NCBI GenBank assembly: GCA_024803745.1
Contig: JANJXV010000193.1
Span: 682,001 to 746,000, forward strand
Length of the DNA: 64,000 bases
Source of the DNA: Megascapheus bottae
Taxonomy: Eukaryota; Chordata; Mammalia; Rodentia; Geomyidae
Direction: 5' to 3'
Shown here: in pieces, positions 1 to 10,595 of the stretch
Position numbering within the stretch: the stretch's first letter is position 1
Layout of the letters: every line of letters begins with the position of its first letter
The notes under the pieces: generated by a model
Told to the model about the DNA's origin: nothing
Database searches by the model: none
The model's input: the letters and a program-made list of their open reading frames with translations, nothing else
Position numbers and translations under genes: made by a program

Positions 1-829
1 GTGCTGGGAGGGGTGTAAGAGACACTCGAGAACAGGATGACTTTTACACCCCACTTCCAGAAGCTTCTAAGAGAGGCCTCTATGCATATGTCCAAAGTAA
101 ACGCACCTTAAATTAACTAAGTAAATGCTCTAAATAAATCAATAAGTGAATGCTCTAAATAAAGAACTAAATGCTCATTCCTCTAATCTTAGCCACCCAG
201 CAGGCTGAGCTCTGAAGATCACAGTGGAAAGCCAGTCTAGTCAGTAAAAGTCTAAAGGCACTTGTCTTCATTTAGGCAGCAAAAAGCCAGAGCTTGACCT
301 ATGACTCAAATGGTACAGTGCTAATTTTTGAACACCAAACGGATGGCATTTAGACCTGGGTTCAGGTTCAAGTGTCAGCACAGGACCACACACCAAAATG
401 TAAATGCTTTCAGGTTCTAACAGGCAAAGCTATCACAATCCCTCCCTGATGGCTCAAAATGATTCAGCCCCCAGCTTTTCCTCTGACTCCAGTATTTCAC
501 AGGCCTCCGCCATTAGTACTGACACCTCATTTCTTACTGGGAAATGGGATTTCCTAGGATGTCACCTAGGTGAGGGCTGCAGTTGGGAGCCACTTACTCA
601 TGCCTGAAATCCAACTTCTCAGTAAGCACACTGTTGAGACTCCAGTAGCTTGTGAGGGAAATGAAATGGCATGGTGTCCCAGTCATAATAAAGTAGTTTG
701 TGCACTTGTATCATGCTTAGCTCCCCTGTGAACACCCCATTGAACCAAACAGGCTCAGAGAGGAGCCAAGTATTCCAAGGCTTGGCCAGGAGTGGTGAGC
801 AAACATGGGTTTGGAGGGGGAACACTCAC

Positions 830-1146
830 TTTTTCAAGAGAATTTCCAGCAACTACTACATTGTCCTCCACTATTTGAAATTGTGCAGGAAGTTTCCCAC
901 ATAAAAGAGATCACCTTTCTGGTAGGCAGGGATCAGCTTTGTCAGCAGCATCTCCAACAGGCCTTCCTCCAGGATCCATTGGTTACAAGGCTCATTCAGA
1001 GTCTGAGCTGACTTACCATCACACTGTATTGGCAAAACAGTGGATATTTCAAACGTAGGAATGGGACCACACTTCACACTGAGGAATTGGTATAAAGTAG
1101 ATTGGAAATGACACACTCTAATCTCAGTATAGTCACTTGAAAGCAC
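830..1146 (-). pseudogene. RalGDS-family RasGEF_N exon, decayed (copy A)
   Basis: Ral guanine-nucleotide exchange factors carry a RasGEF_N domain that packs on the catalytic CDC25 domain. The reverse strand reads KSAQTLNEPCNQ, then EGLLEMLLTKLIPAYQKGD and LFYVGNFLHNFK, which follows the family pattern (S-A-x-L-N/E-x-C then L-E-x-L-x-x-x-L-x-P-A-F/Y-Q). Directly after this the frame reads FK*WRTM**LLEILLKK, which aligns without gaps to the family's 'TYRAFTTTQQVLDLLFKR'-type stretch. The two TAGs sit where Gln is expected (853-858), and a third stop is at 871-873. The exon ends at 830 with a consensus GTGAGT donor (824-829). The upstream acceptor is not certain. The same stops occur in copy B, so inactivation is old. 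Gene member within the family is not assignable. Confidence 0.72.
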
Positions 1147-1199
1147 ACAAGAAGGTTGTAGTTTGTGGGCAGGATGATGGGTTCAAATAGGTTTCCTCT

Positions 1200-1650
1200 T
1201 AATATACCTCATCTGAGTTTCCCTGGAGTTTCCTGGCTTTCTTCCTAGAGAAATGCCTGATATACCGGAATTTTGTCTTGGCCCTGATCCAGCATCTACT
1301 TCTTCAAGTGAGACATCCATATCTCTCATGCCTGAGATCCGAGCCTCCTGACCTTTGGCAACAGCACAGCAACATCTTTCTTCCTCCTGAGCCACAGGCC
1401 AAGGGAGCTGACTTGAGCTGGTTGCCATATACAGTGGCTTGGTCACCATGGTTCCATATTCTGTTCCATTGTGAGGGAGGTAGGGTCACATTTCAAGGCC
1501 CAATGACCAAAGCTCCTTGCTCACAGAAGACCTCCCCAAAGACATACTGGAGGCTAAATCTCCCTTCCCACCTCACATATGGATGTAGTAAACAGCACAC
1601 CTTTTTGTTCAAATCCCAAGTCATTAACCAGGCGTAAGTGCTAGCCTGGT
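1200..1650 (-). pseudogene. Low-copy gene-like segment upstream of the RasGEF_N exon (copy A)
   Basis: The minus strand holds an open stretch (1,183-1,449) read as VTKPLYMATSSSQLPW, then Ser/Glu/Gly-rich sequence, ending just before a possible GTATAT donor near 1,203. I do not recognise a domain. It lies immediately upstream, in transcription direction, of the RasGEF_N exon, so it may be an N-terminal exon of the same RalGDS-like gene. The same sequence occurs in inverted orientation at 18.4-18.93 kb and in copy B (33.33-33.79 kb minus, 52.3-52.8 kb plus), with frameshifts differing between copies. Coding status is doubtful. Confidence 0.4.
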
Positions 1651-1777
1651 CTCAGGCTCAAGGAGCCTTTCTTAGGTAAGATCCAAACTTAACTGTCACT
1701 ATTCCCCTTAGCCTTCACAAGACATTTTGCTTCACAGTGCCTTCTCAGCTTGCATTTTGCCTCTTGCACATTTTTTG

Positions 1778-1925
1778 AGCAAGTCCTGGGACTTGACCTC
1801 AGAGCCTGACCATTGTTCTTAGGCTTTCTTTAGGCGATAGCTGTCCCACCAAGCCACAGCACCACTTCCAGAGTTTTCTATGTATATGGTACTGCAGAAT
1901 CAAACCGGACTCTTTTTGTGTGGTT
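1778..1925 (-). repeat. tRNA-derived dimeric SINE (arm 1, copy A)
   Basis: Minus-strand SINE of the ID-like dimer type, seen on the plus strand as the 'gtcctgggacttgacctcagagcctga' style body with 'tatgtatatggtactgcagaatcaaacc'. Its tRNA-like head (the 'gcaagcactctaccac' end) is missing because A lacks about 75 bp here that copy B keeps. Confidence 0.8.
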
Positions 1926-2121
1926 TTTGTTAGGTTTCTGTATCCTAATCTATTTTTCTTCCTGATGAATATCTGTGCTGTCATCTGTAAAAATGCAAGT
2001 GGGAAAATCACAGAAGCATTGGTGACATAAAAAAAGTCTTACAGACATAGATAAGTGTTCATTCTTTGTAGGAGAAAGGATATTTTGATATGATGATGAT
2101 GACTATTTATAAATACTTAAT

Positions 2122-2322
2122 CGGGGTTTAGACTTTGGCCCAGTGGTAGAGTGCTTGCCTAGCATCCATGAAGATCTAGGTTTGAGTCCTTAATATCACA
2201 CAGATATAAAAATCCATATGGCAATGTGGCTCAAGTGGCAGAGGGCTAGACTTGGGAAAAGCCAAGAGCAGTGCTCAGGCCCTGAGTTCAAGCCCCAGAA
2301 AAAACAAAAGAAAAGAAAAGAA
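2122..2322 (+). repeat. tRNA-derived dimeric SINE (arm 1, copy A)
   Basis: Plus-strand element. The A-box-like 'tggcccagtggtagagtgc' and B-box-like 'aggtttgagtcc' form a tRNA-like left half. A second tRNA-like half follows ('gtggctcaagtggcagaggg' to 'gagttcaagcccc'), then an A-rich tail with AAAAG repeats. Confidence 0.88.
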
Positions 2323-3380
2323 ATGTGCTTTTTACAAGTTATTCACTCACAGGATTTGCCTCTGAATTCTTCGCTTCTGCATCTTGTGACTTATCCCTTT
2401 CCCTCAATGTAGACAAGAAAAACAGATTTTATTACTTGCTATCCTGTTGTCCAATCTTTGGATATTAATTCAAAATACAATATTGCCTGAGATATTGTGT
2501 GTGTGCATGTGTGTGTGTATCTGCCAATGTGTGCATGCACACATGTGTACAGGGTTTAGGGCTTACTCATAGGGCCTGTGTGATAACCCTCAGCATCTTT
2601 TCCTCAAAGGTATTGGTCTTTCACTTGTAGCTTATTATAGCTAATTGGAGTTGAGAGATTCACTCAATTTCTTGCCCTGTGCATTGGAACCCAGTGCTGG
2701 GTTCTCATATTGTTAATTGTAGCTATAGAGAAGCCTGAGGTCTGGGGACCCTCGTTAGAATCCAGCCCCTGAAAGAAAGTCACTGATAGAAATCTTTATC
2801 TTCAGTTAAGCACGAATAAATAAGGCAAAAGTGGAACTGTGGCTCAGTTCCTCTTGTAGCAGCCATGAGAAAATTAGTAATTGGCAGCACCTGGTCCCTG
2901 AGAGAAATCCTTAGCACTGGTTCAAAAAAACAAAGAAAATAATGAAAAAAATTAAAACTTGCTGAGGAATCCATAAGGATAAACGTGCCTGTGAATAATC
3001 TTGTCATTTCAGATTCCCTCAAGAGCTTATGTCTCTCTATATTTTTTTCAAGTTTTTTTAAAGATATTTACATATTTTCTATCTTTCCTAAACAGAGATA
3101 GCCATCCACAAAACACAAACACAAACTCTCACACAGTATACCACCCACCCATAAGTGTCTGGCTATGTATATATGTATAGTCATATGTATTGATCTGTCT
3201 CTCTATACTAATATATTAATGCATAAATATATGTATTTAGACAAACAGGAAACATACATAGATAGGTCTCAGGCATTTCCAGATTTTGTGCAAGTCTTCT
3301 GAGTGCAACTTACCATTGTATTGTTTGTCAAGATAGAGTCCCTCTAACTTTTGGCCAGATTCTTGTCCTTTGATACTTTT

Positions 3381-3575
3381 TTCTGCCAGTCCTCGGTTTT
3401 GAACGCTAGGCCTGGATGCTGTCACTGAGCTTGAGCTTCTTGCATTCAGTAGTTTATTGCAGATAAGAGTCTCATGGAGTTTCTGTCCTGGGCTGGCTTT
3501 GAATTGTGATCCTCAGATCTCAAACTCCTGAGTAGCTAGGATGACAGTCTTGAGCTACCAGTACCTGGTTCCTTT
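3381..3575 (-). repeat. B1-like/tRNA-like SINE (copy A)
   Basis: Plus strand reads the reverse of a B1-like right half ('gatcctcagatctcaaactcctgagtagctagga') joined to a tRNA-like half with 'agataagagtctcatgga'. Confidence 0.8.
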
Positions 3576-3805
3576 GCCTCTTTTACCCTTTTTTTGGCCC
3601 CACCACAGGCATGGTATCTACCTTCCTATGTTCTCTCCACCTTCCCCCAGACAGGGGTCTGACAGATGCTTTCCACCCACTTATTCATGTTCTCCTCTGT
3701 ATTGGCTGACAGCTAAGACATGCACTCACTTGTCTGGATGCCAAACACAAAGCCATGTGATTGTTTCTCAGTCTGGAACATCCTATCAGATTTATAGCAC
3801 CACAG

Positions 3806-4180
3806 AGGGTCAGGTTGATGCTCCTCCAGGGCTTCTTAAATTGTTCTCATATTAATCCACAACACGTTTGTCATCACTTGTCCAGCTAACTCATGGACTA
3901 AAGCAGCATTCCCTACAAACTTAGATCCCAATACCATGAGGACACTCAAGGGTGCATTAGGAGTGTGACCTGCAGGTGGATGTGAGCCTGTCTAAGTTGG
4001 AGGGGATTTCTCCACCACAGGAAATGGAATACAAATTTAGAATCTGCTTTCATGAGGTGACAATCTCTGGCAGATGTTCTTATCAAATGTGGCACTGCCT
4101 ACTTCGAGCTTAAAACATGGTTTGATGATCCAGTATAACAGAGAATGTATTCACCCCGGCCCAACACATAGGCTGGGACC
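3806..4180. other. Copy-A-only segment replacing 2.2 kb of copy B
   Basis: The A and B copies are collinear up to 'tagcaccacag' (ending 3,805 in A, 36,023 in B) and again from 'ctgaggttctcttctgtc' (4,181 in A, 38,219 in B). Between these points A has 375 bp of unrelated sequence. I see no SINE, L1 or long reading frame in it. Confidence 0.85.
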
Positions 4181-4439
4181 CTGAGGTTCTCTTCTGTCAC
4201 TCCATCCGCTAAGAGGCTCATGCAGATTTCTATCCTTTGCTCATCATGGTGACTCTTTGGTTAACAAGTCACTGCTGGGCTTCCAGTTCACCACATATAG
4301 AACCCATACTCCAACACTTTTCTTAGAAGGACTGATGACTTTTAAATATTCTCTAGTTTTAAATTTCTAGTTCCTTCTCTCTTTCATTTATATATTTCCC
4401 TTCCTCACATCTTTCTCTTTTTTACCTTCCTTCTTTCAT

Positions 4440-4720
4440 TCCTGGCCTTGAACTCAAAACCTGGAGCTTTTTCTTAGCTTTTCTTTGCTCAAGGTAGCAC
4501 TCTAGCTCTTGAGCCACAGCTCTACTTCAATCTTTGTTCTTGCTCTAAACTGGGAGTATGAGTCTCATGCATTTTTTACCTTTGCTGGGTTGGATTTAAA
4601 CCACAATACTAAGATCAGGATCCTGAATATGCCTCGGATTACAGGTATTATTTAATCAAAACAAATTCCTGATTTCTTTTTTAGACATAATTAGTTCTTT
4701 CAGGTGAGCCACCAGCCAAT
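4440..4720 (-). repeat. B1-like/tRNA-like SINE (copy A)
   Basis: Diverged minus-strand SINE ('cctggccttgaactcaaaacc', 'ctcttgagccacagctctac', 'gatcaggatcctgaata'). The right end fades into 'attacaggtatta'. Confidence 0.7.
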
Positions 4721-4729
4721 CATGCAAGA

Positions 4730-5590
4730 GCATTGCAGGATCCCAGCATTCATCTTGTCTCCAGTCTTATTCCATCCATCTCACAATGGTCATCTAAAAC
4801 ACCCTGCTGCATGCTTGAAGTCGCAAGGAACGTTCTCAATGCCATGAGAAGCCCCCTTAAGCTCTGCCTCAGACATGCCCAGCCCCCATCCCACTTCCAT
4901 ATGAGCATTTGTTTAGGAGAAATTTCCTGAGTACATCATCATCTTTTCCTCACCATTCAAATTTCATCTTTGGAGTCATTTCTCCCAGACAAAGAGGAAC
5001 ATGATCCATGGTTTGATAGCAGCTCCAGCTTCATAGTCCCAGCCACCAACACCCCCCCCATTACCCTGCCAGACACCTGAATTCAAGAACAATGTTTTCA
5101 CTACCCCTGACTCTTATCAAATGTTTTAACTTATACAGTGCATTAAAATAATTTTACTAAATGGAATAAACACATGGCATCAAGCTTCAGAATCTTTGCA
5201 CCTGAACTTTTAGTGAATAACAGACACACCAGCATTTCTGTAGCCAACAGAAATCTTAGCTTTGAGATTTCAGCATTCCTGGTATCCAAGTTTGGATGTG
5301 CTAACACTGCCCTTAATGAGGCACTTCAACCACACAATCCCACAACAATCACTGTCATTTGACATTCACTGGTAGGTGGTGCTAGGAAAAAGACTGATGT
5401 GCCAACTCCATGCTGGCTTGACCTATGCCATCTTCAAACCTGGAGCAAGTGGGGCTCCTCTCTCCGTGACATCTTTTGTCTACTACCCCAGGAGGACCTT
5501 TACCTTGAGTCAAAATTATGAAGACTATCTCTACCAGCAAAGATTCCAGTGAGATGTGCCTACATGGATAAAGCTAAAATCTCACTAAAG
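4730..5590. other. Unassigned unique sequence (copy A)
   Basis: AT-moderate sequence with no recognised repeat or gene. Short open frames (for example 4,733-4,930 and 5,174-5,362) recur in copy B only because the DNA is duplicated, and they show no recognisable domain. Confidence 0.5.
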
Positions 5591-5597
5591 TGAGGTT

Positions 5598-5822
5598 GTT
5601 GGCAGTGCTGGAGCCTGAACTCAGGGCCTGGGCACTAAGCATTTGTACTCAAGACTAGCCCTTTACCACTTGAGCCCAAATTCCATTCCCAGCTGTTTTT
5701 ATTTTTGGTAGTAAGAATCTATCAGACTTTCCTGTTCTAGGTGACTTGGAACTTCCATACTCAGATCTCAGCCTCCTGACCAGCCTGGATTAAAAGTGTG
5801 GATCAGCCATGCGCCACACCTG
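5598..5822 (-). repeat. B1-like/tRNA-like SINE (copy A)
   Basis: Minus-strand dimer: 'ggagcctgaactcagggcctgggcac', then 'gtgacttggaacttccatactcagatctcagcctcctgacc', ending in 'agccatgcgccacacc'. Confidence 0.8.
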
Positions 5823-6204
5823 AGGACTTCTGCCAGCACATTTTTTCCCAAAAATTGGAAGAGGAAGATGAGGGAGGATTGGGCTCATCCTGACCTGCAT
5901 ATGAAGGAGAGCATCAGCCCGTGAAATTCATTCCCTGTTGTAGGCTGCTGGAGAAAAGGTAGCAAATAGGCACAGGCTGGCAGCAGATGCCACAGAACAA
6001 CTTGTGACCAAGACTCCCAGAGCAGACCTCAGAATCGATGACAGAGTTGGATCTATCCAGTAACAGAGGCAGTGGTGACACCTGAAACTGCGCGTTTGAG
6101 CCTTTGCTGCTAGTAAACAGGGCCACCTATGTCTCAATGAGAAAGGTGAGATTTTGGTGGAGAAGGTGAGATTAAACATTATGTATCATGCCAGAAGACA
6201 GACT

Positions 6205-7060
6205 ATAAGGGGTCTTTTATTATTCCAAGTGAAATTTTGGATTTCCTCTTCTGTTTCTTTAAAGAATGACATTGGGATATTGATTGAAGATTGCCATTTT
6301 TACAATATTACTCCTTCCAAACCAGGAGCATAGGTTTTTGCATTTCCTCAGTTCTGCGTTAATTTCCTTCTCCAGGGTTTATAGTTCCATCAAAAAGGTG
6401 CTTTACATTCTAAGTTAATTCCTAGGTATTTTATTTTCTTTGATAGCAAAATGAGTTGCTATCCTGATTCTTGCCTCATTCCTCTCGTTTCTTGGCATAT
6501 AAGAAGGCAGTTGACATTGAAGGTTAATTTTATACCCTGCTACCTTACCAAAGTTTTATATAAGCTCAAGCAGCTTCGGAGTAGAGACTATAGGGTTCTT
6601 TAAATACAGAATCATGTCATCTGTAAGGAGAGAAAGTTTCAGTTCCTCTTTCCCTTTTCCTCCTCACTCCAGTTAGAATGGCCAAGATCCAGAAATCTAA
6701 TAACTTATGCTGGAGGAGATGTGGCCAGGAGGGATCACTACTACACTGTGGTGGGATTGCAAATTCGTTCAACCACTATGGAAAGCACTATGGCAGTATC
6801 CCAAAAAGACTAAACATAGAGCTCCCCTGTGATCCAGCAATTTCACTACTTGCCAATCGTCCAGATAGGACATACTAAATTCACTAGAACAATAACATTT
6901 ATCACAGCACTATTTACTATAGAAAAGGTATGGAACCAACCCAGATGCACGTCAGTTGATGAGTAGATCAAATATGGTATTTTTACACAATGGAATTCTG
7001 TGCTTCTGTCAGAAAGAATGACATAGACGAATTTGTAAGGAAATAGAAAGACTGTAAAGT
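6205..7060. mobile_element. Old L1 fragment with 5' inversion (copy A)
   Basis: 6,205-6,660 is minus-strand L1 ORF2 reverse-transcriptase sequence, matching the L1 at 20,690-21,170. From 6,668 to about 7,060 the strand switches, and the plus strand encodes the ORF2 C-terminal region (frame with [16 protein letters not shown], then DPAISLL). An inverted upstream part followed by a sense downstream part, with internal sequence missing at the switch, is the product expected from twin priming during L1 insertion. No poly-A tail is visible. The 3' side runs into a CT repeat. Confidence 0.8.
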
Positions 7061-7074
7061 TTAGAAATTAGTTT

Positions 7075-7191
7075 CTGTCTCCTTCTCTCTCTCCTTCTCT
7101 ATCTCTGTAAAATTTAGAAGTTCCTGTTTCTCTCTCTTTTCTCTCTCTCTCTCTTTCTGTCTCTCTCTTTTCTCTCTCTCTCTTTCTGTCA

Positions 7192-7268
<77 letters not shown>
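7075..7268. repeat. (CT)n microsatellite (copy A)
   Basis: Long TC/CT tract with interruptions in its left part and a pure run of about 70 bases on the right. The Arg/Glu 'RERERE' frames here are translations of the repeat. Allele structure differs from copy B (41,137-41,328). Confidence 0.97.
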
Positions 7269-7269
<1 letters not shown>

Positions 7270-7271
<2 letters not shown>

Positions 7272-7440
7272 CTTAGGCTTGAACTCAGGGACTGAGCTAC
7301 TTTTGCTCAAGGTTAGCACTCTACCATTTGGACCACAGTGCTGCTTCTGGCTTGCTCTTTTCACGTAGTATTGAGGAATCTAACCCAGGCCCTCATCCTT
7401 GATAGGTTAGCACTCTACCACTAAGCCACACAGTCAGCTT
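7270..7440 (-). repeat. tRNA-derived dimeric SINE (copy A)
   Basis: Minus-strand element directly abutting the CT repeat ('ttgaactcagggactgagctac', 'agcactctaccactaagccacac'). It lies downstream of the zinc-finger gene. Confidence 0.85.
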
Positions 7441-7659
7441 TTAGAGGTTTCTGACAAAGGTTTTCCTACATGCTATTATTTCTTCTGTGAGTGCTCTAAA
7501 TGCTTGGTGAAGGTTGACTTTATTTAGAAGACTTATCTTAATGCTCCCATATACAGAGATTCTATATATAGCTGAATGTTTTTCATTACTCAGAATTTCT
7601 CTATTGTGTATGTTCTGGAATGTACTGAAGACTGACTTCTGATTAAAAGTCATTGCACA

Positions 7660-8180
7660 TTTGTTCTATTCATTAGTTTTCTTTTCTTCTATGGGAATCA
7701 GGTTTGTGATAAACACAGAAGTATGCCTTCCAGGTCAAACACTTTCCACATTTGTAATATTCATAAGGTTTTTCTCTCCTATGTGCATTTTATACTTAGT
7801 CATGCGTTCATGATGGATTTTTCATATTCTTATATTCATACGATTTTTATCCTGTGTCTGTGTGGTATCATGCAAACTCAACTATGAGTTCTTCAAAAAA
7901 ATTTCCCTTTCATTTTATTCATAGGATTCTATCCTGTGGGTGTTTAGTGATAAATCTTGACTTGTGCCTTCTGAGGAAAAGACTGAACATTTGCTACATT
8001 CATTAAGGGTTTTATCTTGTGTTGGTTCTGTGACACAAGCTGAGTTTTCTTCCACAGACTAAAAAGTCTTTCCTATTTATTACATTGCTAAGGCTTCTCA
8101 TATGTGTGAACTCTCTTACGCTTCCTGAAGGGTGAATACTGCACGAAAGACTTTCAACTTTGGTTATATTCCTAAGGTTT
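7660..8180 (-). pseudogene. Degenerate zinc-finger remnants downstream of the array (copy A)
   Basis: The reverse strand still shows finger-like spacing and 'catacatt..cataaggt'-type linkers (for example near 7,745-7,775 and 7,960-8,010), but frames are broken by many stops. They indicate that the ancestral array was longer by several fingers. Confidence 0.7.
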
Positions 8181-9000
8181 CTAATATGTGTGAATTCTGT
8201 TATGCCTCCTGTAATGTGACTTCCATCTGAAGGTCTTACCACATTTGATGCACTCGTACAGTTTCTCTCCTGTGTGTGTTCTCTGATGCAATTTGAGGGA
8301 AGACTTCCATTTGAAAGACATTCCACATTGGTTACATTCATAAGGTTTTTCTCCTGTTTGAATTGTCTTATGCATGTTGAGGTTTGGCTTCTGTGTGAAG
8401 GACTTTCCACATATGTTACACTCATAAGGTGTTTCTCCTGAGTATATTCCCTGATGAACATGGAGTTTTACCTTCCATTTGAAAGACTTTCCGCATTCAC
8501 TACATGCATAAGTTTTCTCTCCTGTGTGTGTTCTATAATGCCCATCAAGATATGACTTCCACTTGAAGGTCTTTCCACATTTGTTGCACACATAAGGTTT
8601 CTCTCCTGTGTGTGTTCTTTGATGCAATTTGAGGGAAGATTTCTGTCGGAAAGACTTTACACATTGGTTACATTCATAAGGTTTCACTCCTGTGTGTATT
8701 CTCTGATGAACACGAAGTTTTCCCTTCCCTTGGAAAGACTTTCCACATTCATTACACTTATAAGATTTCTCTCTCCTGTGTGTGTTATTTGATGAACTCG
8801 AAGGTGTATCTTCTGGGTGAAAGACTTTTCACATTTGTTACATTCATAAGGTTTCTCTTCTGTGTGTCTTCTCTGGTGCAAAGTGAGGTATGTTTTCAGT
8901 CTAAAAGTGTTCCCACATTTATCCCATTCATAAGATTTCTCTTCTGTGTGAGATCTCTGATGTGTGCTGATTGCTGAATTCTGGGCAGAAATTTTATTAC
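8181..9000 (-). pseudogene. C2H2 zinc-finger array (copy A)
   Basis: From upstream: a finger with Cys to Trp (YEWDKCGNTF), then YECNKCEKSFTQK, then the 2-bp AG insertion at about 8,768-8,776 that shifts the frame, then YKCNECGKSFQGK, and six fingers in the open stretch 8,181-8,687. TGEKPY-type linkers are clear. Of those six, fingers 1, 2, 5 and 6 keep both Cys and both His. Finger 3 ends HQGIY and finger 4 ends HKTIQ, so each has lost the last His. The frame stops after RIHTY. Repeated KSSLKLH and FKWKS helices show duplication within the array. Confidence 0.9.
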
Positions 9001-9246
9001 GTTCCTCATATTCATAAGGTTTGTCTTCTCTTGGAGATCGAGGTTGGAGCGTCAGGTCTGACTTCTCAGAAATTAATTTTCACACTTGATGTACGCATCA
9101 CATATCTCAGGATATTTGCTCTGAGGTATTGTAAGGCGTATTTCATTACTGAAAGATTTCTCACATTCACTACATGTATGAGGAGTCTCTCCTATGTACA
9201 TTTTCGGATGTGTAGTGATGGTCGGTGTTAAGTACAATATTTTTCA

Positions 9247-9671
9247 TCACACAGTACATTTAGCAGTTTTCCTCCCTCCCTGAAGAATTTCTTGGGCAGG
9301 GAGAACAGAATTATGATACTGCAGATCTTTTGGACTGTCACAATCATGAATAAAATGCTCTGAATAGCCGATGGATTTTTTAAGAACAGGAGACATACGA
9401 GATCTATATGCAGCATGCATCTCATCAGGCTTAGGAGAGAGAAGCATGGTCTGACACTTAATGAACTCCTCAGTCCTCACCCCTAAGTTGTTACCGTTAT
9501 TACTAATCAGCTCTAGATTATGTGTAGAGCTCAAATTTAAAGTTCTTGCAAATCTCACATTTTCCTCCACTTCGATACTACTTGCAACTGCTACTTCACA
9601 TAGACATTCATGTGGACTTTCCTGGCAAGTCTTGAACACATTTTCCATTACCTGGACATCTAAAATGAGTC
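9247..9671 (-). CDS. Terminal-exon linker of the KRAB gene, open to a double stop (copy A)
   Basis: The acceptor TTTTTTTCTAG precedes 9,671, and the split codon from KRAB-B completes as Gly. The frame then runs about 140 codons (begins LILDVQVMENVFKT, ends GRKTAKCTV) to adjacent in-frame TGAs. This matches the spacer between KRAB and the first finger in KRAB-ZNF genes. No domain is expected here. After the stops the same frame reaches a degenerate finger (GETPHTCSECEKSFSN). Spliced to the KRAB exons it would give a product of roughly 213 residues with KRAB but no fingers. Copy B (43,308-43,732) is open over the same length with about seven amino-acid changes. Confidence 0.55.
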
Positions 9672-10097
9672 CTAGAAAAAAAGACACAAACATACATGAG
9701 ATACAAATATTCCTTACTGTAAAGGTAATGACTTTACTTTCCCATCCTAAGTGTTAGATATTTTAAAATATAAAAGTGGAAATTGATTTGTGAGAAATAT
9801 ATGCTTTTCTCCCTAACCTATTAAGAAAATGATATTTTACAATGACCAATAATGTTTTTCTGTGTTTTAGTTCTCTTTTTATATCACAGGAAATATTTAT
9901 TGAAATTACCCATCTATGTATTGCTACAGTTTTAAGCTGAGTACTAACTATAGCATACCTGCAGCTGTTTTTTTTGAAATACTGTTTTGTTTATACATTG
10001 AGGAATAGCTGCCTTTCTTTTATTTTTGAGAAATAATCTAAATATTGTGCTGTTTTGCATCTTTTTAAAACTTTCTTCTCTTTTCTTTTCTTTTTTT

Positions 10098-10248
10098 TGT
10101 AGTTCCTAGGCCTTGGCCCTGTCCCTGAACACTTCAGCAGAAGACTATAACCCCTATCCTTGAGCTACAGCCCCACATACTCTTTTCTAGAGTTAACTAC
10201 AGATAAGAGTCTCAGGTCCTGAGTAGCAGATAGGATTACCTTACCCAG
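10098..10248 (-). repeat. SINE, B1-like/tRNA-like type (copy A)
   Basis: Minus strand: 'cctaggccttggccctgtccctgaac', 'cccctatccttgagctacagccc', 'agataagagtctcaggtcctgagtagc'; right side deleted. Confidence 0.75.
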
Positions 10249-10595
10249 TTTCAATGCTGTTTGCTTATTAACCATTAAGTGAGGAACACGAATTTTTTCT
10301 AGATTCAGCGGCCACAAGTTTGGTGTATATGTCTGTTTGCCTTTGATCCAAGCAAGAACGATTCTTGAGAGTAAGGACTTACACCTATATCCCTTCAGTT
10401 ACAACTTCTCACTAAAGTCTCAATTTAGGTATTTGTGGGAATTTTGACATTTGTTTCTTTCCATTTGAAGTCTTATAAAAATTCCTTTTCTAACACTCCT
10501 GTCCCTCAGAACCATGGAAGACCAGAAAATCCCCAGCTCATTGTCTAGTTAATTTTCTTATGTTGATTGAAACTTTGTTGTTTTTCTTTTCCTTC

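Larger units (their letters stand above)
1180..2440 (-). repeat. Inverted-repeat arm 1 (copy A)
   Basis: The reverse complement of this segment matches arm 2 at about 17,590-18,980, with more divergence than A versus B shows. Anchors in order are the gene-like segment (1,200-1,650), the 'CTTAGGTAAGATCCAAACTT' stretch near 1,671, a SINE, the Asp-like ATG/ATC repeat near 2,090, a second SINE, and the 'GACAAGAAAAACAGAT' end near 2,413. Both SINEs are at matching positions in the two arms, so the inverted duplication happened after those SINEs inserted and before the A/B duplication. Confidence 0.85.

Noticed and set aside
404..607. Ser-rich 67-codon frame
   Set aside because: The copy-B counterpart near 32,535 is frameshifted by one base; no domain.
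2122..2200. Possible functional tRNA gene
   Set aside because: A- and B-box-like motifs belong to a SINE head; no cloverleaf with proper acceptor pairing is apparent and the element has a SINE second half and A-rich tail.
4733..5362. Small open frames conserved between copies A and B
   Set aside because: Conservation is explained by the recent duplication; no domain, no splice structure, no start context.
7061..7364. Arg/Glu-rich open frames
   Set aside because: Translation of the (CT)n microsatellite; no gene signal.
8181..9000. CRISPR-like regularly spaced repeats
   Set aside because: The ~84-bp period is the C2H2 finger plus linker; repeats are diverged and coding.
8610..9231. Plus-strand frames opposite the zinc-finger array (repeated 'TFI.FIRF' units, resembling a repeat protein)
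   Set aside because: Antisense shadow of C2H2 fingers and linkers; the periodicity comes from the finger repeat.
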